Notes: generated from the letters alone by a model not told the origin. Numbered from the stretch's first letter, positions 8,809 to 17,596 are shown. The stretch is DNA of 64,000 nt from Burkholderiales bacterium (GCA_021414305.1 JAIOOS010000015.1:124001-188000); one strand, 5' to 3'. Made by a program: numbers and translations.

Positions 8809-10308
8809 TCAGCTCACTTTCACCGGCACGAAGATCTTCTCGCCGTCGCGCTGCACCAGCAGCGCCACGCTCTTCGGCTTGCCGGCGAGGACGCTCTTCA
8901 CCTGCTCGATCGACTGCACCGTCTTGCCGTTGATCGCCAGCAGCACGTCGCCGGCCTCGATGCCGGCCCGCTCCGCGGCGCCGCCGACATCCTCGACGAC
9001 GAGGCCGGCGTCTAGCTTGGCCTCGCGCTTCTCGTCGCGGGTCAGCGGGCGCAGCGTCAGCCCGAGCTGGCCGCCCTCGCCCGAGGCGCCGGCGTCGGCG
9101 ACCTTCTTCTCGGTGTCCTCGGCGCCGCCGAGCTTGGCCTCGATCGTGCGCTCGCCGTGGTCGCGCCAGACCTTGAGCTTGACCCGCTCGCCGGGCGCCG
9201 ACATGCCGATCAGGCTCGACAGGCTGCCCGAGCGCACGACCGGCTCGCCATTGACCTCGGTGATGACGTCGCCCGACTTCAGGCCGGCGTCGGCCGCGGC
9301 GCTGCCCGGCGCGACGTTCGAGACCAGCGCGCCCTCGACCCGCTTCATGCCGAACGAATCGGCCAGCGACTGGTTCAGGTCCTGCACCGTCACGCCGAGC
9401 CGGCCGTGCGTGGCCTTGCCGGTGGCGACGATCTGGTTCTTCACCTTCAGCGCGACGTCGATCGGAATCGCGAACGAGAGGCCCTGGAAGCCGCCGCTGC
9501 GCGAATAGATCTGCGCGTTGATGCCGACCACCGAGCCGCTGCCGTCGAAGAGCGGCCCGCCCGAGTTGCCGGGGTTGACCGCGGCGTCGGTCTGGATGAA
9601 GGGCACGACCGCGTCGCCCGGCAGCGAGCGGCCCTTGGCGCTGACGATGCCCTGCGTCGCGGTCTGCTCGAGCCCGTAGGGCGCGCCGATCGCGAGCACC
9701 GGGTCGCCGACCTCCAGGCTCTTCGGGTCGCCGAGGCGCACCACCGGCAGGTCCTTGGCGTCGATGCGCAGCACCGCGATGTCGGTGGCGGTGTCGAAGC
9801 CGAGCACCTTGGCGGTGAACTCGCGCCGGTCGCTCAGCTTGACGGTCACGTCCTTGGCTTCGCGCACGACGTGCGCGTTGGTCAGCACCAGGCCGTCGGA
9901 GCTGATGATGAAGCCCGAGCCCATGCCCTTGAACGGCGTCGAGGGGCTCTGCCGGCTGCGCCCCTGCATGCCCGGCATGCCGCGGAAGAACTTGAAGAAC
10001 GGATCGGCGTCCATGCCTTCGGGCAGGCCGCCCTGCTCCTCGGCGCTGACCTTGTGCATGCCTTCGACGTTGATGCCGACGACGGCCGGCGCCGACTGCT
10101 TGACGATGGCGCGGTAGTTCGGCGTCTGTCCGGGAACGGCGGCGAGCGGCGCCGGCGGCACCACCTTTTCGGGCGCCGCGAGCTGCTGCGGGGCGGCTGC
10201 GACCTGGGTGTCGCCCTTCAGCCATTTCGGAAGATCGATCGCGCCGGCGGTGCCGACGACGGCGATGCCGGCGCCGACCAGCGCCGCGCTCAAGGGTTTG
10301 AGGTTCAT
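8809..10308 (-). CDS. htrA: Do-like periplasmic serine protease (DegP/DegQ/MucD family)
   Basis: 499-residue envelope quality-control protease and chaperone. A hydrophobic N-terminal signal (residues 8-23) is followed by a trypsin-like domain with triad H146 (LTNAHVV), D176 (TATDIAVL) and S249 (NPGNSGGPL). Two PDZ domains follow, at about 295-385 and 400-497. The insert between N-terminus and protease (GLPEGMDADPFFKFFRG) is typical of MucD/DegQ members. It lies downstream of the response regulator/kinase pair in the same direction, and its upstream region holds four evenly spaced regulator-like half sites, so control by that pair is likely. Confidence 0.95.
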   Translation of the reverse strand: MNLKPLSAALVGAGIAVVGTAGAIDLPKWLKGDTQVAAAPQQLAAPEKVVPPAPLAAVPGQTPNYRAIVKQSAPAVVGINVEGMHKVSAEEQGGLPEGMDADPFFKFFRGMPGMQGRSRQSPSTPFKGMGSGFIISSDGLVLTNAHVVREAKDVTVKLSDRREFTAKVLGFDTATDIAVLRIDAKDLPVVRLGDPKSLEVGDPVLAIGAPYGLEQTATQGIVSAKGRSLPGDAVVPFIQTDAAVNPGNSGGPLFDGSGSVVGINAQIYSRSGGFQGLSFAIPIDVALKVKNQIVATGKATHGRLGVTVQDLNQSLADSFGMKRVEGALVSNVAPGSAAADAGLKSGDVITEVNGEPVVRSGSLSSLIGMSAPGERVKLKVWRDHGERTIEAKLGGAEDTEKKVADAGASGEGGQLGLTLRPLTRDEKREAKLDAGLVVEDVGGAAERAGIEAGDVLLAINGKTVQSIEQVKSVLAGKPKSVALLVQRDGEKIFVPVKVS

Positions 10309-10354
10309 GGGATCTCCAGCTCAGGGGCTGGCGGAGGATTCCGCCTTGATGCTG

Positions 10355-10409
10355 AAGATAGGGCGCTGGGGTTAGCGCCTCGTTAGGAATCGATTAGGCG
10401 GGGATTAAG
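10355..10409 (-). promoter_or_regulatory. predicted htrA promoter with four 11-bp-phased response-regulator half sites
   Basis: On the plus strand GTTAGC (10371), GTTAGG (10382), ATTAGG (10393) and ATTAAG (10404) start exactly 11 bp apart. Read on the minus strand they are four direct repeats close to CYTAAY. OmpR/PmrA-type regulators bind such direct half sites with an 11-bp period (the PmrA box is YTTAAG-N5-YTTAAG). A -10-like TATCTT lies at 10360-10355, placing the two proximal repeats over the -35 region, as expected for activation. The distal repeat overlaps the stop codon of the kinase gene. Confidence 0.65.
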
Positions 10410-11724
10410 CCGCCGCGGCGGCGCCGGCCGAGGCGAAGCGGACGACCGCGCGCAGACCGCCGCGGGCCGAACGCTCCAGCGACACCTCCGCGCCGTGCGC
10501 GCGGGCGACGCTCTGCACGATCGCCAGGCCCAGGCCCGACCCGGCCTCGCCGCCTTCGGCGCGGCGGTAGAAGCGATCGAACACGCGCTGGCGCTCGGCC
10601 TCGGGGATGCCGGGGCCGGCGTCGTCGACGCTGAGCAGCACGCTTCCCGCCGCGACGGCGAGGCCGACCTCGACCCGCGAGCCCGGCGGCGAGTAGCGGG
10701 CGGCGTTGTCGGCGAGGTTGCGCACCAGCAGGCCGAGCGCCACCGGGTCGCCGCTGACGAACGCCGGCTCGGGCGCGCTCAGCTCGAACTCGATGCCGCG
10801 CGCCGCGGCGAACGGCACGGTCTCGGCCACCATGCGGCGCGCGATCTCGGCCAGGTCGACCCGCTCGCGGGTCGGCGCGGCCGCGCCCGGCTCGGTGCGG
10901 GCCAGCGCCAGCAGCTGCTCGACCAGCCGCGATGCGCGCTCGATGCCGGCGGCGATGCCTTCGCGCGCCGCCTCGCGCTCGGCGGCCGCATCGGCGCGGC
11001 GCAGCAGCTCGAGCTGGATCTTTAGCGCGGTGAGCGGCGAGCGCAACTCGTGCGCCGCGTCGGCGACGAAGTCGCGCTGCGCATCGAGCGAAAGGCGCAG
11101 CCGCTCGAGCAGCGCGTTCAGCGAGAGCGCGAGCGGCGCCAGCTCGTCGGGCAGGCCGCCGCTGGCGAGCGGCGCGAGCGACTGCGCGTCGCGCGAGCGC
11201 AGCTCGCCGGCCAGGCGGGCCAGCGGCGCCAGATTCCTCGCCGTCAGCCACCAGATCACGAGCGCGGCCATCGGCGCCATCAGCAGCAGCGGCAGCACGC
11301 TGCGCCAGGCGGCGCGCGCCGCCAGCCGCTGGCGGATCTCGACCGGCTGGGCGACCTGGATCACGCGGTCGCGGGTGGCGACGCTGTAGGTGCGCCAGGC
11401 GCGGCCCTCGACCTGCAGCGTCGCCAGGCCGAGCAGCGCCCGCGCCGGCAGCGCCGGGTGCGGTCGCGTCGCATAGATGCTGCGGCCGTCGACGGTCCAG
11501 ATCTGGACCACGAAGTCGAGCTGCGCGTCGGCGATGCTGTCGGCCTGCGCGGCGCTGATCTCGCCCTGGTCGCGCAGCGAGAGCGCCATCTGCTGCAGCT
11601 GGTAGTCGAAGATGGCCTCGGTCTCGCCGAGCACGTTGCCATAGGTCACCGCGCCCATCAGCAGCGCCGCCAGCGCCAGGAGGCCGAGCAGCGAGGCCAG
11701 CAGGCGGACGCGGATCGAGGTCAC
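10405..11724 (-). CDS. QseC/PmrB-like sensor histidine kinase
   Basis: 439-residue membrane sensor kinase. Two membrane segments (about 7-28 and 143-161) flank a periplasmic region of about 115 residues. A HAMP-like linker leads to the HisKA domain with H225 in DAAHELRSPL, then an HATPase domain (NLADNAARYS, DDAGPGIP, GSGLGLAI). The GTG start shares bases with the stop of the upstream regulator gene (GTGA), so the two are translationally coupled. The acidic cluster typical of PmrB iron sensing is not obvious. The Do-like protease lies just downstream, pointing to an envelope-related signal; the true ligand is unknown. Confidence 0.92.
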   Translation of the reverse strand: MTSIRVRLLASLLGLLALAALLMGAVTYGNVLGETEAIFDYQLQQMALSLRDQGEISAAQADSIADAQLDFVVQIWTVDGRSIYATRPHPALPARALLGLATLQVEGRAWRTYSVATRDRVIQVAQPVEIRQRLAARAAWRSVLPLLLMAPMAALVIWWLTARNLAPLARLAGELRSRDAQSLAPLASGGLPDELAPLALSLNALLERLRLSLDAQRDFVADAAHELRSPLTALKIQLELLRRADAAAEREAAREGIAAGIERASRLVEQLLALARTEPGAAAPTRERVDLAEIARRMVAETVPFAAARGIEFELSAPEPAFVSGDPVALGLLVRNLADNAARYSPPGSRVEVGLAVAAGSVLLSVDDAGPGIPEAERQRVFDRFYRRAEGGEAGSGLGLAIVQSVARAHGAEVSLERSARGGLRAVVRFASAGAAAAA

Positions 11725-12413
11725 GACGAGGGCTTCGCGTCGACGAAGTAGCCGACGCCGCGCACGTTGCGGATGAAGTCGGACCCGAGCTTCCTGCGCA
11801 GCTGGTGCACGTAGACGCTGACGGCGTTGCTCTCGATCTCCTCGCCCCAGCCGTAGAGGCGATCCTCGAGCTGGGCCCGCGACAGCACCGCCCCCGGCTT
11901 GGCAAGCAGCGCCTCGAGCACCGCGAACTCGCGTGCCGAGAGCGTGACCGGCGCGCCGTCGCGGGTGACCTGACGGGTGGCCGGGTCGAGCGTCACGCCG
12001 CCCGCGGAAAGCAGCGGCTCGGCCCGGCCGGCGTGGCGACGCAGCACGGCGCGGATGCGCGCGTTCAGCTCGTCGAGCTCGAACGGCTTGACCAGATAGT
12101 CGTCGGCTCCGGCGTCGAGGCCGGCGACCCGGTCGCCGCGCGCATCGCGGGCGGTGAGCACGATCACCGGGGTGGCGTCCTTGCGGGCGCGGGCCGCGCG
12201 CAGCAGCGAGAGGCCGTCGGCATGCGGCGCGCCGGAGCCGGCGCCGGCCGGCAGGCCGAGGTCGAGCAGGACCAGGTCGAAGCGCTCGCTCGCCAGGGTG
12301 GCGTCGGCAGCGCCAGAGTCGCGCACCCAGTCGACCGCGTAGCCTTCGAGGCGAAGCGCGCGCTGCAGGCTCTCGCCGATCATGCGGTCGTCTTCGACGA
12401 GGAGAAGGCGCAT
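11721..12413 (-). CDS. QseB/PmrA-like OmpR-family response regulator
   Basis: 230-residue transcription factor. The receiver domain has D51 as phosphoacceptor in LLDLGLP and K in YLVKPFE. The C-terminal winged helix has the OmpR-family pattern (LSAREFAVLEALL; VSVYVHQLRRKLG; IRNVRGVGYFVD). It is the first gene of the regulator-kinase pair and diverges from the TAXI gene. The four 11-bp-spaced half sites upstream of the protease gene are its most likely targets in this window. I see no such sites in the short gap upstream of the regulator itself. Confidence 0.94.
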   Translation of the reverse strand: MRLLLVEDDRMIGESLQRALRLEGYAVDWVRDSGAADATLASERFDLVLLDLGLPAGAGSGAPHADGLSLLRAARARKDATPVIVLTARDARGDRVAGLDAGADDYLVKPFELDELNARIRAVLRRHAGRAEPLLSAGGVTLDPATRQVTRDGAPVTLSAREFAVLEALLAKPGAVLSRAQLEDRLYGWGEEIESNAVSVYVHQLRRKLGSDFIRNVRGVGYFVDAKPSS

Positions 12414-12469
12414 AGGCGGCGCAGGATAACGCGGGCCATCGACCGCGCCGACAAAGGGACAATGCGGCC

Positions 12470-13837
12470 ATGCGCCTGACCCTTCGCGACTCGCTGCCGG
12501 CCATTCGCGAGCTGTTCCTGGCGACCGTGCCGTTCGTCGTGCTGGCGGTCGCGCTGCTCGTGCTCGCCTACCTGATGCTCGACCCGGCGCCGCCGAAGCA
12601 GGTGACCCTGGCCACCGGGCAGGACCAGGGCGCGTATGCGGCGTTCGGCAAGCGCTACGCCGAGATCCTGAAGCAGAACGGCATCCAGGTGCGGCTGCGG
12701 CCGACCGCGGGAGCGGCGGAGAACATCGCCCTGCTGCGCGAGCCGGGAAGCGGCGTCGACATCGCCTTCGTCCAGGGCGGGGCCGATCCCGACTTCGTGG
12801 CCCGCGGCGAAGACGAGGAATCCGACGGCCTGATCTCGCTCGGCAGCCTGTTCTACGAGCCGGTGTGGCTCTTCTATCGCGACGACTCGGCCGAGCGGCT
12901 GCTCAAGGCGCCGCAGCTCGCCAGCCTCGGCCAGCTCGCCGGCTGGCGCGTGAACATCGGCGCGCCCGGCAGCGGCGTGCCGAACCTGATGAGCCGCTTG
13001 CTCGAAGCCAACCAGCTCGACCCGGCGGCGGTCACGCTGGTCAGGGAAGCGCAGACGCCCGCCGTCGTCGCCCTGCTCGACGGCAAGGTCGACGCGCTCG
13101 TGTTCGCCTCGGCGCCGGAGTCGCTGATGGTGCAGATGCTGCTGCAGACGCCGGGGATCCGCCTGTTCGACTTCGCCCAGTCGGAGGCGTACGCGCGGCG
13201 CTTTCCCTTTCTCAGCGCGGTGACGCTGCCGCGCGGCGTCGTCGACCTGGCGAAGGACCTGCCGCCCGCCGACGTGCGCCTGGTCGCGCCGACCGCGACG
13301 CTGGTGGCGAGGGAGGGCACGCACCCGGCGCTGGTCCAGCTCTTCGTGCAGGCGGCGCAGCAGGTGCACGGCGGCCCGGGCTGGTTCCAGAAGAAGGGCG
13401 ACTTCCCGAGCGCGCGCAACACCGAGCGGCCGCTCGCCAAGGAGGCGCAGCGCTTCTACGCGAGCGGCGTGCCGGTGCTGCAGCGCTACCTGCCGTTCTG
13501 GCTGGCCAACCTGATCGACCGGATGTGGCCGGCGATCCTCACCATCATCGCGGTGCTGCTGCCGCTCTCGCGCATCCTGCCGCCGCTCTACACCTTTCGC
13601 ATCCGCTCGCGCGTCTTCCGCTGGTACCGGCAGTTGCGCGACGTCGAGGAGGCGATCGGCCGGCGGCCGAACGAGGAGCTCCTGCACGAGCTCGAGGCGA
13701 TCGAGAAGCGGGTCGCGCAGGTGACCGTGCCGCTCAGCTATGCCGACGAGCTGTACTCGCTGCGCACCCACATCCACATGGTCGCCGAACGCCTGATCGA
13801 TCCGCTGGCGCCACTCGGTGCGGAACCGGCGCGATGA
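12470..13837 (+). CDS. TAXI-family TRAP-type solute-binding protein, membrane-anchored
   Basis: 455 residues. An N-terminal membrane anchor (about 15-42) precedes a periplasmic TAXI domain (VTLATGQDQGAYAAFGKRYA; VDIAFVQGG; IGAPGSGVPNLMSRLL). A second membrane segment near 350-372 (ILTIIAVLLPLSRILPPLY) is followed by a charged cytoplasmic helical tail. Such double-anchored proteins are common in Burkholderiales without a TRAP permease, and none is present here. No ribosome site precedes the ATG; a GACAAT hexamer at 12458-12463 ends 6 bases before it, compatible with a leaderless transcript. The stop overlaps the start of the ndh gene (ATGA). Confidence 0.85.
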   Translation: MRLTLRDSLPAIRELFLATVPFVVLAVALLVLAYLMLDPAPPKQVTLATGQDQGAYAAFGKRYAEILKQNGIQVRLRPTAGAAENIALLREPGSGVDIAFVQGGADPDFVARGEDEESDGLISLGSLFYEPVWLFYRDDSAERLLKAPQLASLGQLAGWRVNIGAPGSGVPNLMSRLLEANQLDPAAVTLVREAQTPAVVALLDGKVDALVFASAPESLMVQMLLQTPGIRLFDFAQSEAYARRFPFLSAVTLPRGVVDLAKDLPPADVRLVAPTATLVAREGTHPALVQLFVQAAQQVHGGPGWFQKKGDFPSARNTERPLAKEAQRFYASGVPVLQRYLPFWLANLIDRMWPAILTIIAVLLPLSRILPPLYTFRIRSRVFRWYRQLRDVEEAIGRRPNEELLHELEAIEKRVAQVTVPLSYADELYSLRTHIHMVAERLIDPLAPLGAEPAR

Positions 13838-15171
13838 CGCGGCCGCGCGTGCTCGTGATCGGCTGCGGCTTCGGCGGCATCGAGGCGGTGCGCGCGCTGT
13901 CGAAGGCCGAGGTCGAGATCACGCTCGTCGACCGCACCAACCATCACCTGTTCCAGCCGCTGCTCTACCAGGTGGCGACCGCCGGCCTCAGCGCGCCCGC
14001 GGTGAGCGCGCCGATCCGCCACGTGCTCCGGCCGCAGATGAAGCGCGGCAACCTGACGATCCTCAAGGCCGAGGTGCGGGCGATCGACGTCGCCGGCCGC
14101 CTCGCCACGCTCGACGGCGGCGAGCAGGTCGCCTGGGACCACCTGATCGTCGCCGCCGGTGCGACGCACAGCTACTTCGGCCACGACGAATGGGCGCGCC
14201 ATGCGCCGGGGCTGAAGACGCTGGCCGACGCCTTCGACATCCGCGCCCGCGTCATCGGCGCGTTCGAGCACGCCGAGCGCGCCCAGGCGACGGCGACCCG
14301 CGACGCCTGGATGACCTTCGTCGTCATCGGCGCCGGCCCGACCGGCGTGGAGATGGCGGGGACGATGAGCGAGATCGCGCAACACACCCTGTCGAACGAA
14401 TTCCGCCGCATCGATTCGACGCGCACCCGGGTGATCCTGCTCGAAGGCTCCGACCGGGTGCTCGGCGCGTTCGTGCCCGCGCTCTCCGAGAAGGCACGCG
14501 AGCAGCTCGTGCGGCTCGGCGTGGAAGTGCGCACCGGATCCAAGGTCACCGGCATCGATGCCGAAGGCGTGACCTATGAGACAGGCAGCGGCGCCGCGGC
14601 GACGGCGCAGCGCCTAGGCTGCCGCACCGTGATCTGAGCGGCGGGCGTCGCCGGCTCGCCGCTCGGCGCCGAGCTGGCGCGCGGCACCGGGGCGAAGCTC
14701 GACCGCGCCGGCCGCATCGTCGTCGAGCCCGACCTGAGCCTCGCCGGCCACCCGGAGATCGCGGTCGTGGGCGACCTGGCCGCGGCGAAGAGCCATGGCA
14801 AGGGCGAGCCGACCGTCGTGCCCGGCGTCAGCCCGGCGGCCAAGCAGATGGGCCGCGCCGCGGCGGCCAACCTGCTGCGCCGGATCAAGGGCGAGCCGAC
14901 CCGGCCGTTCCGCTACGTCGACTACGGCAACCTGGCGACGGTCGGGCGCAAGGCGGCGATCGTCGACCTCGCGGTGCCCGGGCTCGGCGCCGTCCGTTTC
15001 AGCGGCCTCGCCGCCTGGCTGTTCTGGCTGTTCGCGCACATCTACTTCCTGATCGGCTTTCGCAACCGGCTGATCGTCATGGTCGACTGGGCCTGGGCGT
15101 ATTTCACGTACGAACGCAGCGCCCGGGTGGTCGCCGAGCCGGTGTCGAACGCGCGCGAGTCCCGCTCCTAG
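13834..15171 (+). pseudogene. ndh: type II NADH dehydrogenase interrupted by in-frame TGA
   Basis: Flavoprotein that passes electrons from NADH to quinone at the inner membrane without pumping protons. The N-terminal FAD site reads VLVIGCGFGGIEA, the NADH site VVIGAGPTGVEMAG, and the C-terminal membrane-binding region is LAAWLFWLFAHIYFLIGF. A full frame would encode about 445 residues. Codon 268 (14635-14637) is TGA. The reading continues in the same frame with AAGVAGSPLGAEL, so the stop sits where the family has Trp in TVIWAAGV (TGG to TGA). It is either a recent nonsense mutation, a sequencing error or readthrough; the rest of the frame is intact. It is coupled to the TAXI gene. Confidence 0.85.
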
Positions 15172-15174
15172 AAT
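15169..15174 (+). promoter_or_regulatory. -10-like TAGAAT immediately before pepP (possible leaderless promoter)
   Basis: TAGAAT at 15169-15174 overlaps the ndh stop codon and ends seven bases before the pepP ATG. No ribosome site precedes that ATG. A transcript starting from this -10 would begin at or next to the start codon. No good -35 is seen, so this is tentative. Confidence 0.3.
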
Positions 15175-15181
15175 CGAAATC

Positions 15182-16999
15182 ATGGACACACGCACCTCCC
15201 CGGCCCGCCTGAACATCGAGCGCATCCGCGAGGTGCTCGAGAAGAACGGCTGCTCTGGCGCGCTCATTCCCTCGAGCGATCCGCACCTCTCCGAGTACCT
15301 GCCCGAGCGCTGGCAAGGCCGGCAGTGGGCCTCGGGCTTCACCGGCTCGGTCGGCACGCTCGCGATCACCCTCGACAAGGCGGCCCTGTTCGCCGACAGC
15401 CGCTACTGGGTGCAGGCCGAGCGCGAGCTCGCCGGCAGCGGCATCGAGCTGGTGAAGACGCCGTCGCCGGCGGCGACCTATCACATCGACTGGCTGTGCC
15501 GCGAGGTCGCCCGCGGTGGCACGGTCGCGGTCGACGGCGACGTCCTCGGCCTCGGCGCCGCCCGCCAGCTTCGGGCCGAGCTCGAGCGCTGCGGCATCCC
15601 GGTGCGCAGCGACCTCGACGTCCTCGCCGGCGCCTGGCCCGAGCGGCCGGCAACGCCGACCGCGCCGGTCTACGAGCACACCGCGCCCGAGGCCGCCGAG
15701 TCGCGCGCCGACCGGCTCGCCCGGCTGCGCTTGGGCGTGCGCGAAGCCGGCGCGACGCACCACTTCGTCTCGACCGTCGACGACCTCGCCTGGATCCTCA
15801 ATCTGCGCGGCGCCGACGTCAGCTACAACCCGGTCTTCCTCGCCCACCTGCTGGTCGCGCCCGAGGCGGCGACGCTCTTCATCGCCCCGGCCAAGGTCGA
15901 CGCGAAGCTGGCGGCGACGCTCGCCGCCGACGGCGTGCGCCTGGCCCCCTACGAAGAGGCCGGTGCGGCCCTCGCCGCGCTGCCCGAGAGCGCAGCGCTG
16001 CTGCTCGACCCGAAGCGGGTGACGCTCGGCACGCGCGAGCGCACCCGGGCGCGGGTGGTCGAGGCGATCAATCCGAGCACGCTCGCCAAGAGCAGGAAGA
16101 GCGAGGCCGAGGCGGCGCACGTGCGCAAGGCGATGGCCGAGGACGGCGCGGCGATGTGCGAGTTCTACGCCTGGTTCGAGGCGGCGCTCGCCGACCCGGC
16201 CGAGCGCAGCGCGATGACCGAGCTGACGATCGACGAGAAGCTGACCGCGGCGCGGGCGAAGCGGGCGGGCTATGTCGGCCCGAGCTTCGGCACCATCGCC
16301 GCGTTCAACGCCAACGGCGCGATGCCGCACTACCGCGCCACGCCGGAATCGCACGCCTCGCTGGCTGGCGACGGCCTGCTGCTGATCGATTCGGGCGGCC
16401 AGTACCGCGGCGGCACCACCGACATCACCCGGATGTGGCCGGTGGGCGCGCTGAGCGCGGCGCACAAGCGCGACGTCACCCTGGTGCTGCGCGGCACGAT
16501 CGCCCTCTCCCGCGCCCGCTTCCCGCGCGGCACCCTCTCGCCGATGCTCGACACCATCGCCCGCGTGCCGCTCTGGGAGCAGGGCCTCGACTACGGCCAC
16601 GGCACCGGCCACGGCGTCGGCTACTTCCTCAACGTGCACGAAGGGCCGCAGAGCTTCTCGCGCGTCATTCCCGACGCCACCATGGCGATGCAGCCGGGCA
16701 TGATCACCAGCGTCGAGCCGGGCCTGTACCGGCCCGGGCAGTGGGGCGTACGGGTCGAGAACCTGGTGCTCTCGGTGCCGGCGGCGGCCGGCGTCTCCAG
16801 CGAGTTCGGCGAGTTCCTCGAGTTCGAGACGCTCACGCTCTGCCCGATCGACACCCGCTGCCTCGAGCCGGCGCTGCTGCGCGCCGACGAGATCGCCTGG
16901 CTGAATGCGTACCACGTCACGGTTCGCGAGCGCCTCGCGCCGCTCGTCAACGGCGCGGCGCTCGCCTGGCTGACGTTGCGCACCGCGCCGCTCTCCTAG
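15182..16999 (+). CDS. pepP: aminopeptidase P family metallopeptidase (M24)
   Basis: 605 residues, matching the long three-domain aminopeptidase P form that removes an N-terminal residue preceding proline. Two N-terminal creatinase-like domains (about 1-155 and 160-320) precede the pita-bread catalytic domain. Metal ligands are visible in order: Asp in LLLIDSGGQY, Asp in GGTTDITRMW, His in GHGTGHGVGYFLNVHEG, Glu in ITSVEPGLY and Glu in VRVENL. The start ATG at 15182 lacks an upstream ribosome site but follows a -10-like TAGAAT. It is probably cytoplasmic, as no signal peptide is seen. It begins 10 bases after the ndh frame. Confidence 0.93.
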   Translation: MDTRTSPARLNIERIREVLEKNGCSGALIPSSDPHLSEYLPERWQGRQWASGFTGSVGTLAITLDKAALFADSRYWVQAERELAGSGIELVKTPSPAATYHIDWLCREVARGGTVAVDGDVLGLGAARQLRAELERCGIPVRSDLDVLAGAWPERPATPTAPVYEHTAPEAAESRADRLARLRLGVREAGATHHFVSTVDDLAWILNLRGADVSYNPVFLAHLLVAPEAATLFIAPAKVDAKLAATLAADGVRLAPYEEAGAALAALPESAALLLDPKRVTLGTRERTRARVVEAINPSTLAKSRKSEAEAAHVRKAMAEDGAAMCEFYAWFEAALADPAERSAMTELTIDEKLTAARAKRAGYVGPSFGTIAAFNANGAMPHYRATPESHASLAGDGLLLIDSGGQYRGGTTDITRMWPVGALSAAHKRDVTLVLRGTIALSRARFPRGTLSPMLDTIARVPLWEQGLDYGHGTGHGVGYFLNVHEGPQSFSRVIPDATMAMQPGMITSVEPGLYRPGQWGVRVENLVLSVPAAAGVSSEFGEFLEFETLTLCPIDTRCLEPALLRADEIAWLNAYHVTVRERLAPLVNGAALAWLTLRTAPLS

Positions 17000-17054
17000 T
17001 TTTCGCGCCTCCCGACGCGCCGCCGGGCCCGCCGCCGCACGCCCGGCAGCGGCA

Positions 17055-17139
17055 TTCGTCGCGCTTCGGCGCAGTTCGTCCGTCCCAGGCCCGGATTCGT
17101 CGCAAGCCGGTATCGCGGCGGCGCGGCCGTCCCTAGAGT
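17055..17139 (+). promoter_or_regulatory. AlgR-like box array and promoter of small secreted gene 1
   Basis: TTCGTC occurs at 17055, 17075 and 17096, spaced 20 and 21 bp. Fifteen bp after the start of the last box is TATCGC (17111), and 23 bp after that TAGAGT (17134), a likely -10. AlgR of Pseudomonas recognises CCGTTCGTC, and LytTR regulators use direct repeats about 21 bp apart. The same elements at the same distances precede the second small gene at 19648-19754. A LytTR regulator gene lies at 20135-20920. Confidence 0.6.
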
Positions 17140-17181
17140 TCGCTCCATCGCATCCCGCGAATGTCTTTCAAGGAGCCCACC

Positions 17182-17361
17182 ATGATCAGCCGCCTCACCT
17201 TCACCGCCGCCGTGTTCGCCGCCATCGCCACCGTCAGCCTGGCCTACGCCGCCGATTCGCATCAGCAGCAACAAGTCGAAACGCAGCGCAGCGCCACGAC
17301 GGCGCCCAGCGCGATCGTCGTCCTGCCGAGGGTCGAAATCACGGGCCGCCGCAGCCACTGA
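17182..17361 (+). CDS. small secreted protein 1 with TonB-box-like motif
   Basis: 59 residues. The ATG at 17182 is preceded by AAGGAG at 17170-17175, six bases away; an upstream in-frame ATG at 17161 would include that ribosome site and is rejected. A signal peptide ends near residue 23 (AYA). The mature part of about 36 residues is Gln/Ser/Thr-rich and ends in VVLPRVEITGRRSH. The same V-x-L-P-x-V-x-[IV]-T-G-[QR]-R pattern occurs twice in the gene at 19800. It resembles the N-terminal TonB-box region of TonB-dependent receptors (for example LPEVVVTG). A strong terminator follows. Function unknown. Confidence 0.7.
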   Translation: MISRLTFTAAVFAAIATVSLAYAADSHQQQQVETQRSATTAPSAIVVLPRVEITGRRSH

Positions 17362-17403
17362 AATCCGCTCGGCGCGGCATCGCCCGCGCGACAACCGGCT
17401 CCC

Positions 17404-17443
17404 GGGCCGCACGAGTTCACGCTCGTGCGGCCCGTCTTCTTTT
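17404..17443 (+). terminator. Rho-independent terminator after small secreted gene 1
   Basis: A perfect 12-bp stem pairs GGGCCGCACGAG (17404-17415) with CTCGTGCGGCCC (17422-17433) around a 6-base loop. It is followed by GTCTTCTTTT. It closes the small gene's transcript 42 bases after its stop. Confidence 0.85.
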
Positions 17444-17528
17444 GCGCCGCCGCCCGGGGCCAGTTAACGCCATGGCACGGATTGCCCGCCGAACCCGCTC
17501 AAGGATTCGCCGCCGGTACCGAAATGAC

Positions 17529-17559
17529 AGGAGTTGGCGCTCCCATGGCGGGAACTCCT
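17529..17559 (+). promoter_or_regulatory. inverted repeat upstream of the GGDEF-EAL gene
   Basis: AGGAGTT (17529-17535) and AACTCCT (17553-17559) form a 7-bp dyad about 40 bases before the GGDEF-EAL start. It could be an operator or an mRNA hairpin in the leader. It has no recognised family. Confidence 0.3.
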
Positions 17560-17596
17560 CATTCGACCCTGCCCGGCACGCCCCTCACAAAACCCC

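Noticed and set aside
14635..14637. Selenocysteine or recoded TGA in ndh
   Set aside because: The position is a conserved Trp, not Cys; no selenium-insertion hairpin is evident; many other genes here use TGA as a normal stop.
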